A DNA stretch of 10,778 nucleotides from Thioalkalivibrio sp. GTDB lineage: Bacteria > Pseudomonadota > Gammaproteobacteria > Ectothiorhodospirales > Ectothiorhodospiraceae. The DNA is taken from positions 1 through 10,778 of the forward strand of contig SKQM01000225.1 of assembly GCA_007119005.1 (NCBI GenBank), given 5' to 3'. The first letter of the stretch is position 1. Every line of letters starts with the position of its first letter. The notes beneath the pieces were generated by a model, which saw only the letters and a list, made by a program, of their open reading frames with translations, was not told the origin of the DNA and did no database searches. Position numbers and translations under genes: made by a program. Positions 5,273 through 10,778 of the stretch are shown here, piece by piece.

Positions 5273-6571
5273 TCAGCCCCAGATATCGGCGGTGATGCCG
5301 TCGTACCAGCCCTTGGTGTAAACGGCTTCCATCTGGCGGACGGATGCCGGCGCATCGGCCGGGCTCACGCCACCCGCGCCTTCCACCCCGGCCATCGTGC
5401 CATCCTTGTACGCGTACACCGCGGCGACGCTGATCGCATGGTCGGGCGTGATCAGGCTGTAGCAGGTGTTCGCGGTGGACGGTTCCACCGGATCCAGGCC
5501 CGCGAGTTCGCGGATGATCGCCGCCGCGGCCACCTTGGCCTGGTTGTTCGCGGAGTGACCGGATTTCGGCATCGCGCCGGCCACGCTGGAGTCGCCGATC
5601 ACGTAGATGCCCGGGTGGATGGTCGACTCGAAGGTCATCTGGTTGACCGGGCACCAGAAGCCGTCACCGGCCAGCCCGGTATCCATCGCGATCTTCCCTG
5701 CGGTCTGCGGCGGGACGTAGTTCAGCACGTCGGCCTTGAACTCGTTGAAGCCGCCGTCGGAGATCGCGGTCAGGTTCGCCGCGTCGATCTCTTCCACCTG
5801 GCCGCCGCGGGAACTTGGCACCCACTCGATCATGTCGCCGTAGTGCTGTTCCCAACCAGCCATGAACAGGCCCTGCTTGGAGAAGTTCTCCTTGTTGTCG
5901 AGAATGATGATCTTCGAGCGGGGCTTGGCCTGCTTGAAGTAGTGGGCGACCATCGACGCACGCTCGTACGGCCCCGGCGGGCAGCGGAACGGGTTGCCCG
6001 GTGCGACCATCACGAACACGCCGCCATCCGGCATGGCCTCGAGTTGCCGGCGCAGGATCACGGTCTGCTCGCCGGCCTTCCAGGCGTGCGGAATGCGCCC
6101 ACTGTCCGCTTCGGTGATACCCGGGACGGCGTCATAGCGGAAGTCGATGCCGGGCGACATTACCAGGCGATCGTAGCTGATGGTTTCGCCGCCAGCGGTT
6201 CGGACGGTACGGCGCGCGGGGTCGATTGCGGTCACCGAGTCCTGCACCACCTTTACGCCGTGACGGCTCTGCAGCGCGTCATAGGTCTGTGCGATGTCGT
6301 CCATCTGGGCATGGCCACCCAACACCCAGTTACTGCCATAGCAGGTGTGGTAGGTCGCGGTGGGTTCGATCAGGGTGACGTCCATATCGGGCGAAAACCG
6401 CTTCAGATACTTGGCTGCAGTGGCGCCACCAGAGCCGCCACCGACCACCACGACGTGGCCGTTGCGGGACGCTGTTGCCCTGCCGTTCGGGGCGCAGCCG
6501 AAGCCGGCCACCGTGGCGGCGCCACCGATGCCGACAGCCTTCAGAAAGTTACGACGGGAAAAATTGGTCAT
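5273..6571 (-). CDS. fccB: Flavocytochrome c sulfide dehydrogenase, flavoprotein subunit
   Basis: FccB is the FAD subunit of periplasmic flavocytochrome c. It oxidises sulfide to sulfur or polysulfide and passes electrons to the cytochrome subunit. The 432-residue product opens with a twin-arginine signal (SRRNFLK, residues 5-11), as expected for a cofactor-loaded periplasmic enzyme. The FAD dinucleotide motif GGGSGG is at 44-49. Cys77 in YHTCYGSN matches the cysteine that binds FAD covalently in the family. Cys197 (CPPGPYERA) and Cys307 (WCPV) match the redox-active disulfide pair beside the flavin. The blocks FESTIHPGIYVIGD and MPKSGHSANNQ near the C-terminus are also characteristic. fccA lies just upstream with an 18-bp gap, so both should be made from one mRNA ending at the 5211-5243 hairpin. 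AGGGGG about nine bases before ATG 6569-6571 is the likely ribosome-binding site. A Cys at 26 in the signal region is not in a good lipobox. Confidence 0.97.
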   Translation of the reverse strand: MTNFSRRNFLKAVGIGGAATVAGFGCAPNGRATASRNGHVVVVGGGSGGATAAKYLKRFSPDMDVTLIEPTATYHTCYGSNWVLGGHAQMDDIAQTYDALQSRHGVKVVQDSVTAIDPARRTVRTAGGETISYDRLVMSPGIDFRYDAVPGITEADSGRIPHAWKAGEQTVILRRQLEAMPDGGVFVMVAPGNPFRCPPGPYERASMVAHYFKQAKPRSKIIILDNKENFSKQGLFMAGWEQHYGDMIEWVPSSRGGQVEEIDAANLTAISDGGFNEFKADVLNYVPPQTAGKIAMDTGLAGDGFWCPVNQMTFESTIHPGIYVIGDSSVAGAMPKSGHSANNQAKVAAAAIIRELAGLDPVEPSTANTCYSLITPDHAISVAAVYAYKDGTMAGVEGAGGVSPADAPASVRQMEAVYTKGWYDGITADIWG

Positions 6572-6589
6572 GTCCTTTAGCCCCCTGCC

Positions 6590-6895
6590 TTATTGTATTT
6601 TCGCGAAGTAGTCGCCCATCAGGACGATTTCTTCTTCCGTATAGCCGCGGGCCAGGCGATTCATGATCGTGCCCACGCGCGAGCCGTCCTTGAAGGCCTT
6701 CATCTGCGAGATCAGCAGATCCCGCGGATACCCGACCAGGTTCGGCATGTTGCCGGTCCCGTCGATGCTGTGGCAGGCGAAGCAGGAAGAAGTGAGCAAC
6801 TCGCCACGCGTGGTATCGGCGGCGGCTTGCGGCACGTAGGTCAGTGCCATCATGGAAACCGCGATCCCCGCGGCAAGGGTACGAGAACATTTCAT
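6590..6895 (-). CDS. fccA: Monoheme class I cytochrome c, FccA subunit
   Basis: This is the electron-accepting cytochrome subunit of sulfide dehydrogenase, periplasmic. The 101-residue precursor has a signal peptide (hydrophobic 7-20, likely cleaved near PQAAA-D, residue 26), leaving about 75 residues. One heme site, CFACH (38-42), supplies the two thioethers and the proximal histidine; Met78 is the likely distal ligand. The pattern resembles c-type cytochromes such as c553. The FccA of Allochromatium vinosum is a larger diheme protein, whereas monoheme FccA is known from Chlorobium and Thioalkalivibrio, which fits this gene. ATG 6893-6895 is preferred over the in-frame ATG 12 codons upstream because the signal peptide starts cleanly there, although GGAGGAG sits about ten bases away, somewhat far. 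It is the first gene of the fccAB operon. Confidence 0.93.
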   Translation of the reverse strand: MKCSRTLAAGIAVSMMALTYVPQAAADTTRGELLTSSCFACHSIDGTGNMPNLVGYPRDLLISQMKAFKDGSRVGTIMNRLARGYTEEEIVLMGDYFAKIQ

Positions 6896-7302
6896 AGGGT
6901 TAGGGCTCCTCCGTCTGAGGGTTGGTCTCACGACTAGGCGGCCCCGCGAGACCGCCTGTTCTTATTTCCGGCTGATTCCGGGCACCCCCTTTCGGGGGCG
7001 GACGTCCATTGGTCGCTCGCCTCGGTCATGTCGGCTACCGCGCATGATCTGCAGGCGTTGCGACGGCTATCACGAACGATTACTACCAACACGGTAGACT
7101 AGACGCTCAAATCCGGTATTTCCAGGATCTTTGCTGATTTCCGGCACCGCGATGGATCGATCACCCGTGGAAGCGTCGATCCGGGAAATTCCAGAGCCTT
7201 CGTTCGCCCAGATCAGCGCGGGTGGCAGGTCGGCCGCTCAGATGCCGAGACCGTCGAGCCCTGCATGGAGTCGGCTTGAGCAGGGCTTCCGAAAGGGGTA
7301 GT
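6896..7302. other. Non-coding region upstream of fccA with repeats and hairpins
   Basis: No convincing gene is seen in about 400 bp. It contains alternative stems just before fccA: 6924-6929 with 6948-6953, or 6936-6941 with 6952-6957. There is a C5/G5 hairpin at 6985-6998. Imperfect direct repeats occur, with 6971-6986 resembling 7133-7148 (14 of 16 bases) and 7111-7125 resembling 7179-7194. A hairpin with arms 7257-7264 and 7280-7287 lies just past the DUF3775 stop codon and may end that transcript. The fccA promoter must lie here; a weak candidate on the minus strand (TTGAGC, then TAGTAA, 19-base spacer) is not firm. Confidence 0.6.
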
Positions 7303-7692
7303 TCACTCCTCGTGCTCGATCCCCAGCGTGTCGAGGGCTTCGAGCAGGTATTCGGAAATCAGCGGGGTGGCGATCAGCCGGTCCATGATCTCGGGACACC
7401 AATTCTCCTTGGCGTCGCGGCGGGCCTCTTCCCACTCGTCGGGACCGTAGTCGCCACGTCCCAGCCACTTCAGCGCCAGGAGCTCCGCCTGCTGTTCGGG
7501 ATCCAGTGCGTGTACCCCCATGCGCAGTTCCTGCAGCGTCAGGTCGCTGCCGTGGTCCGCGAGGACCTGCATCGCCCAGTCGTCGTCGTTGCCTTCCAAC
7601 GAGTCGTCGGGGAAGACGACTTCCTCCTTCGCGTGGAATTCCCGGGTTGAGGCGACCACCCAGAGCACCGTATCGATGTTGAGCTTCAGCAT
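7303..7692 (-). CDS. DUF3775 family protein
   Basis: This 129-residue soluble acidic protein has no signal peptide or membrane segment. The C-terminal half, with LTLQELRMGVHALDPEQQAE (residues 51-70), WLGRGDYGPDEW (76-87) and a following helical stretch, matches what I know of DUF3775. That is a bacterial family of unknown function with a conserved GDY segment. Before it lies an N-terminal segment (MLKLNIDTVLWVVASTREFH) common to the family. ATG 7690-7692 has AAGGAG seven bases upstream, and longer in-frame extension upstream reads through the repeat at 7738-7775, so it is not used. It lies 112 bp downstream of the DUF2288 gene on the same strand. Function cannot be predicted. Confidence 0.87.
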   Translation of the reverse strand: MLKLNIDTVLWVVASTREFHAKEEVVFPDDSLEGNDDDWAMQVLADHGSDLTLQELRMGVHALDPEQQAELLALKWLGRGDYGPDEWEEARRDAKENWCPEIMDRLIATPLISEYLLEALDTLGIEHEE

Positions 7693-7737
7693 GGGTGTGC
7701 TCCTTGATGTGAAAAATGCGCGCAGCGCGTGCCAAAT

Positions 7738-7775
7738 CCCCCTCTCCCGCTCGCGGGAGAGGGCTGGGGAGAGGG
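7738..7775. repeat. GC-rich hairpin repeat (CCCTCTCCCGC / GCGGGAGAGGG type)
   Basis: A perfect 11-bp stem (7740-7750 with 7753-7763, loop TC) is followed by a second GGGGAGAGGG arm (7766-7775). This element type, a C/T-rich arm with two G/A-rich arms, is a common intergenic repeat in beta- and gammaproteobacteria. It lies in the gap between the two minus-strand genes DUF2288 and DUF3775, where it could cause partial termination or stabilise one side of the mRNA. Confidence 0.75.
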
Positions 7776-7804
7776 AATTACGAAAGAGAGTCTGGCCATG
7801 GCCG

Positions 7805-8119
7805 CTAGTGAGTGACCGCCAGTTCCTGCGCCAGCACCCAGGGTGCGACGACAATGGCCTGAAATACGGGTTCGACCCGTGTCCAGCGCCGCGCATCGTC
7901 GTCGCTGGCCCGGCCGACCGCGCCGCTGCGCATCCAGGCGCCCACGCGCGCGGCGTCGTCGTCACGAAAGGCCCCGGCCACCGTGACCAGGTCGAGTCCG
8001 GGATCGACGCGCACCACGGCACCGCGGGCGAAATGCGGGAGCAGTTCGCGCCAGGCCAGTTCGCCGCACTCGGACCGGAGTTCGGGTGTGTTCGTGGCTG
8101 CCGCTGTCTCGCTGCTCAT
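7805..8119 (-). CDS. DUF2288 family protein
   Basis: This 104-residue soluble protein has the pattern ELAWRELLPHFARGAVVRVDPGLDLVTVA, followed by DDxxxVxxWMxxGxVGRASDDDARRW and ending with a hydrophobic APWVLAQE strand. These blocks fit DUF2288, a small proteobacterial family of unknown function. There is no signal peptide, membrane helix or catalytic motif. ATG 8117-8119 gives the expected length of about 100 residues; the ribosome-binding site is weak. It is divergent from the PepSY/two-component operon, with 144 bp between start codons. The gap holds a perfect 6+2+6 palindrome (8132-8145). It may be cotranscribed with DUF3775, separated only by a repeat. The chemistry is not predictable. 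Confidence 0.86.
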   Translation of the reverse strand: MSSETAAATNTPELRSECGELAWRELLPHFARGAVVRVDPGLDLVTVAGAFRDDDAARVGAWMRSGAVGRASDDDARRWTRVEPVFQAIVVAPWVLAQELAVTH

Positions 8120-8131
8120 CGCAATCAGGTG

Positions 8132-8145
8132 TCGTCTTCAGACGA
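8132..8145. promoter_or_regulatory. Candidate operator palindrome between divergent genes
   Basis: The sequence TCGTCT-TC-AGACGA is a perfect inverted repeat in the shared upstream region of the DUF2288 gene and the PepSY operon. It could bind a dimeric regulator, or it may be part of an mRNA 5' hairpin. A TAATAC at 8168-8173 is a possible -10 for the PepSY operon, without a good -35. Confidence 0.35.
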
Positions 8146-8263
8146 GGTTCAGGCTACGCTTCTAGTGTAATACGTGACCGCAGGGGCTGCATGGCAGCTG
8201 CGGGCATCCAGAGAACACCCGGAACCACCGCCCGGGGATGCTGAAGGACCCGGAGAGCGCAAC

Positions 8264-8551
8264 ATGCACCAGGACCCGAACCGAATCCATCGTCCAGCCC
8301 GCCGCGGGCGCGTGGTGATTTTCGCCGCGCTGCTGCTCGCGTTGCTCACGGGAGTGCCCGTCACGAGCAGCGCCGCGCCCGTGACCCTCGAGGAGGCGGT
8401 GGCCCAGGTGGAGCGGACCCATGGCGGGCGCATTCTTTCCGCGCGCTCGGAGCAGCGCAATGGCCAGGTGGTCTACCTGATCCGGGTGCTGACCGGGGAA
8501 CAGCAGGTGCGTGACCTGGAGATCCGCGGCGCCGAGGGTGCGCGGCCGTGA
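8264..8551 (+). CDS. Small exported PepSY-domain protein
   Basis: This 95-residue protein starts with basic residues (R8-R16), then a hydrophobic segment (17-31) and a likely cleavage site near SSAAP (about 35-39). It is probably exported, or held by an N-terminal anchor. The mature part (40-88) has the PepSY pattern: a helix TLEEAVAQVERTHGGRIL, then strands around LSARSEQRNGQVVYLIRVL and QVRDLEIRG. PepSY domains are periplasmic; related small proteins are often found next to two-component genes and are proposed to modulate peptidases or sensors. ATG 8264 has GGAGAG six bases upstream; the in-frame ATG at 8174 has no support. Its stop overlaps the response regulator start by four bases (GTGA), so the two are translationally coupled. 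A role as a sensor accessory is inference. Confidence 0.85.
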   Translation: MHQDPNRIHRPARRGRVVIFAALLLALLTGVPVTSSAAPVTLEEAVAQVERTHGGRILSARSEQRNGQVVYLIRVLTGEQQVRDLEIRGAEGARP

Positions 8552-9252
8552 ACCTGCGTGTCGCCCTGGTCGAGGACGATGATGGTCTGCGCCAGCGTAT
8601 CGCTGACACGCTGGCCACCGGGGGCTGGCGGGTCGACCCGGCCGCGGACGGCAAGACCGGGTTGTATCTGCTCACCGAGTACGCCTGCGACGTCGCGATC
8701 GTCGATCTGGGTTTGCCCGGTCTGGATGGCCTGGAACTCATCCGGAAGGCGCGGGCGGTGAAGCCGCGCCTGCCCATCCTGATCCTGACCGCACGCGACC
8801 GCTGGCAGGACAAGGTGGAGGGGCTGGAGGCCGGCGCCGACGACTACCTCACCAAGCCGTTCCACGTGGAGGAACTGCAGGCCCGGCTGCGGGCACTGGT
8901 GCGGCGGAGCCTGCAGGACGGGCAGGAGCGGCTGGACTTCGGTCCGCTGGTGATCGACACGGCGACCGACTCGGTCCGGCTGCGCGGCGAGCCGGTCAGC
9001 CTGACCACGTTCGAATACCGCCTGCTTCTGCAACTAGTGCGGCAGGCGGGTCGGCCGCTAAGCAAGGATGTGCTGTCCGACTACCTGTACGAGCACGACG
9101 CCGACCGCGAGAGCAACGTGATCGAGGTATTGATCGGGCGTCTGCGCCGCAAGCTGGACCCCGACGGCAGCCTGGGGGTGATCGAGACGCTGCGCGGACG
9201 CGGCTACCGCTTCACGCTGCAGCCGGGCGGGAACCCAAGCAGCGATCCATGA
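8548..9252 (+). CDS. OmpR-family response regulator (PhoP/QseB-like)
   Basis: This 234-residue DNA-binding regulator is activated by phosphorylation. The receiver domain (residues 1-120) has the acidic pair ED10-D11, the phosphoacceptor Asp53 (IVDLGLPG), Thr81 and Lys103 (LTKPF). The winged-helix effector domain (about 135-230) carries LTTFEYRLLLQLVR, the recognition helix region SNVIEVLIGRLRRKL and the GRGYRF terminal hairpin. The start is GTG (MNLRVALVEDD), overlapping the PepSY stop by four bases. Its own stop overlaps the kinase start by four bases (ATGA). It is therefore the second gene of a tightly coupled operon. It is closest in pattern to PhoP-type regulators, as is the adjacent kinase to PhoQ. 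The target genes cannot be read from this window; divergent DUF2288 could be one. Confidence 0.97.
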   Translation: MNLRVALVEDDDGLRQRIADTLATGGWRVDPAADGKTGLYLLTEYACDVAIVDLGLPGLDGLELIRKARAVKPRLPILILTARDRWQDKVEGLEAGADDYLTKPFHVEELQARLRALVRRSLQDGQERLDFGPLVIDTATDSVRLRGEPVSLTTFEYRLLLQLVRQAGRPLSKDVLSDYLYEHDADRESNVIEVLIGRLRRKLDPDGSLGVIETLRGRGYRFTLQPGGNPSSDP

Positions 9253-10550
9253 GCGCCCCGGGCCTGAGCCTGCGGCTGCGCATCAGCCTGGTGGCGGCCG
9301 CGGTCATCGCCGTGTTCTTCGTGCTCACCGCGACGCTGCTCGAGCGCGCCTTCCGGGAGAACGCCGAGGACGCGGTGGTGACACGGCTGGATGCGCAGTT
9401 GCTGCTGCTGATGGGCATTGTCGAAGTCTCCGGTCCGCGCGAGGTCCAGTTGCCCGCGGTTCTTCCGGATCCGCGCCTGGCGTTGCCCGGTGGCGGGCTG
9501 TACGCGCGGATCCTGGATGCCGACGGCGCCATGCTCTGGCGTTCGCCTTCGGCGCTGGGCACATCGCTCGCCGACTGGCGCGACAGCGGATTCTTCGAGC
9601 GGGCGATGACCGTGCAGTGGGAGCTGCCCGGGCAGGTCGTGGCCCTGACCTTCCAGGTGCTGGAGGAACGCGACGCCTACGAGGCCCAGATGGAACGCTA
9701 CCGGCGCACCCTGTGGCTTGGGCTCGGCCTGCTGACGGTCCTGCTGATCGCGGGGCAGGCACTCGCTCTCGGTTTCTGGGGCCTGCGCCCGCTGCGGCGG
9801 GTGCGCGCCGACCTCGAGGCGGTGCGCCAGGGCGAGAATCGTGAGCTGGGCGGGCCGTACCCGCGCGAGATCCAGACCCTGACCGACAGCATCAACGCGC
9901 TGCTCGAATTCGAGCGGGATCGCCTGGAACGCCAGCGCCATGCGCTGGCGGACCTCGCGCACAGCCTCAAGACGCCTCTTTCGGCGCTGCGCCTCGGGAT
10001 CGCGGGCGAAGCTCCCGAACGCCGGGAGCTGCTGCTGCAGGTCGAACGCATGCAGGGCATGATCCAGCACGAGCTGAACCAGGCGCAGCGTCTCGGTCCG
10101 TCGCCCTTCCAGCCGCCGGTCGCCGTGGCCCCGGTGATCGAGCGGACCTGTGCCGCATTGCGCCGGATCGCGGACCAGCAGGGAGTCGAGCTGGTCACGT
10201 CGCTGCGGCCCGAGTGCACGCTGCGGATGGAGACCGGGGCGCTGTTCGAGTTGCTGGGAAATCTGCTGGACAATGCGATCCGGCACGCGCGTTCGCAAGT
10301 GCGGGTCGGGCTGACCTGCGGGACCCGGCGCCTCGAGCTGACGGTGGACGACGACGGGCCGGGCATCGATGAGGCGGATCGGGAAGCGGTGCTGCAACGG
10401 GGCACGCGCCGCGATACCCGGCCGGGCGGTCAGGGGCTGGGGCTGCACATCGTGCAGACGCTGGTGCGGGATCACGGGGGAGAGTTGCATATCGAACAGG
10501 CACCCGAACTGGGCGGCGCCCGCGTTCGGATGGTGTTTACGCAGGGTTGA
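9249..10550 (+). CDS. Sensor histidine kinase (PhoQ-like)
   Basis: This 433-residue inner-membrane kinase is the partner of the preceding regulator. The first transmembrane helix spans about 10-31, and a periplasmic sensor domain of about 120 residues follows (to about 153). The second helix spans about 154-176. A short HAMP-like linker (177-225) precedes the dimerisation domain with LAHSLKTPLSALR, whose His238 is the phosphoacceptor. HSLKTPL rather than HELRTPL is the PhoQ form. The catalytic domain has the N box LLGNLLDNAIRHA (335-347), the G1 box DDDGPGI (367-373) and the G2 box GQGLGL (394-399). The start ATG overlaps the regulator stop by four bases. The periplasmic part is not strongly acidic like enteric PhoQ, so Mg2+ sensing should not be assumed. 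No transcription terminator with a T-tract is seen after the stop. Confidence 0.97.
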   Translation: MSAPGLSLRLRISLVAAAVIAVFFVLTATLLERAFRENAEDAVVTRLDAQLLLLMGIVEVSGPREVQLPAVLPDPRLALPGGGLYARILDADGAMLWRSPSALGTSLADWRDSGFFERAMTVQWELPGQVVALTFQVLEERDAYEAQMERYRRTLWLGLGLLTVLLIAGQALALGFWGLRPLRRVRADLEAVRQGENRELGGPYPREIQTLTDSINALLEFERDRLERQRHALADLAHSLKTPLSALRLGIAGEAPERRELLLQVERMQGMIQHELNQAQRLGPSPFQPPVAVAPVIERTCAALRRIADQQGVELVTSLRPECTLRMETGALFELLGNLLDNAIRHARSQVRVGLTCGTRRLELTVDDDGPGIDEADREAVLQRGTRRDTRPGGQGLGLHIVQTLVRDHGGELHIEQAPELGGARVRMVFTQG

Positions 10551-10678
10551 TGGGATCGTGTTGGAGCTTACCGTGGGTTGTGCCCGCTGCCCAGCCGTCC
10601 GCGGCAAGTGGGTGAGGGATCGGTAATTCACTGCGATCACAGGTTGCCCGAATCCCCGCTCACTTGGCGCGTGCCAAT
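10551..10678. other. Short intergenic region with an imperfect inverted repeat
   Basis: No gene is seen. Arms 10600-10610 and 10661-10671 are inverted copies with one mismatch, about 50 bp apart. They could bound a small structured element or be a remnant repeat. No T-tract terminator follows the kinase gene here. Confidence 0.4.
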
Positions 10679-10778
10679 TCAGCCGCGTATCAGCTTGTCG
10701 TATTCTGAGTGCGAGCCGATCCAGAACCACAGGATCCCATCTGGGACTTCGATACCCAAGGCGCGGTAGTGCAATCCG
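10679..10778 (-). CDS. RelE/ParE-like toxin, C-terminal fragment (cut by window edge)
   Basis: A minus-strand frame runs from the right edge to a TGA at 10679-10681 and encodes 32 residues. It reads GLHYRALGIEVPDG, then ILWFWIGSHSEYDKLIRG. The LWFWIGSHxEYDKLI end and the HYRALG turn resemble the C-terminal strands of RelE/ParE-superfamily toxins of type II toxin-antitoxin systems, which are ribosome-dependent mRNA endonucleases or gyrase inhibitors. The start, the N-terminal half and any antitoxin lie right of the window, so completeness and activity cannot be judged. Only a short fragment supports the call, but its ending is characteristic. Confidence 0.68.
   Translation of the reverse strand, partial: GLHYRALGIEVPDGILWFWIGSHSEYDKLIRG

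Noticed and set aside
4803..5654. Long minus-strand frame continuing upstream from the alpha/beta hydrolase
   Set aside because: The extra 284 residues are arginine-rich and unlike any family. They run antisense to the DUF465 gene and, in another frame, through fccB and the terminator. The hydrolase has its own start and ribosome-binding site.
5296..6571. FccB as a lipoprotein
   Set aside because: Cys26 lies after the Tat signal, but the preceding residues do not form a lipobox (no Leu at -3).
5114..6580. 488-codon plus-strand frame antisense to fccB
   Set aside because: fccB on the minus strand is unmistakable, and the frame also reads through the hairpin array and terminator.
9204..10730. 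508-codon minus-strand open frame antisense to the histidine kinase
   Set aside because: Long antisense frames are common in GC-rich genes. The plus strand carries all kinase motifs, and the antisense product shows only Arg/Gln/Pro-rich low-complexity sequence.

Overview
The window is GC-rich, densely coded bacterial chromosome. It most likely comes from a chemolithotrophic, sulfur-oxidising gammaproteobacterium. The strongest clue is an adjacent fccA-fccB pair, which encodes flavocytochrome c sulfide dehydrogenase with a monoheme cytochrome subunit. The E. coli-type Fpr, the PhoQ-like kinase and the DUF2288 and DUF465 small proteins also fit a gammaproteobacterium. A Thioalkalivibrio/Ectothiorhodospiraceae-like host is a reasonable guess, made from the gene set alone without any database search.

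Layout, left to right. (1) The C-terminal half of nadA (+) is followed by a small protein that looks like a low-molecular-weight phosphatase without its catalytic residues (+). (2) Facing them is an orphan ParA-type ATPase (-). Upstream of it lies a block of REP/BIME-like repeats, and then two minus-strand genes: a double-CxxC protein of unknown function, and, upstream of that, a thioredoxin-fold redoxin. (3) Divergent from the redoxin is fpr (+), ferredoxin-NADP+ reductase. Its 3' end overlaps the 3' end of a convergent alpha/beta hydrolase (-). (4) Divergent from the hydrolase is a small DUF465/YdcH-type coiled-coil protein (+). It is followed by four back-to-back hairpins and a clear minus-strand terminator. 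(5) The fccA-fccB operon (-) ends at that terminator, and about 400 bp of non-coding DNA lie upstream of it. (6) Two small minus-strand genes follow, DUF3775 and DUF2288, separated by a GC-rich repeat. (7) A plus-strand operon of a PepSY protein, an OmpR-type response regulator and a PhoQ-like histidine kinase is translationally coupled by 4-bp overlaps. (8) At the right edge is the C-terminus of a RelE/ParE-like toxin (-), cut by the window.

Functionally, FccAB oxidises sulfide in the periplasm and passes electrons to c-type cytochromes. Fpr and the redoxin handle cytoplasmic redox and stress chemistry. The PepSY/two-component operon senses an envelope signal that cannot be named from sequence. 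I did not find a clearly new multi-gene defence or mobile system. The most unusual items are the apparent pseudophosphatase, the repeat and hairpin arrays, the long structured leader region of fccA, and the orphan double-CxxC protein.
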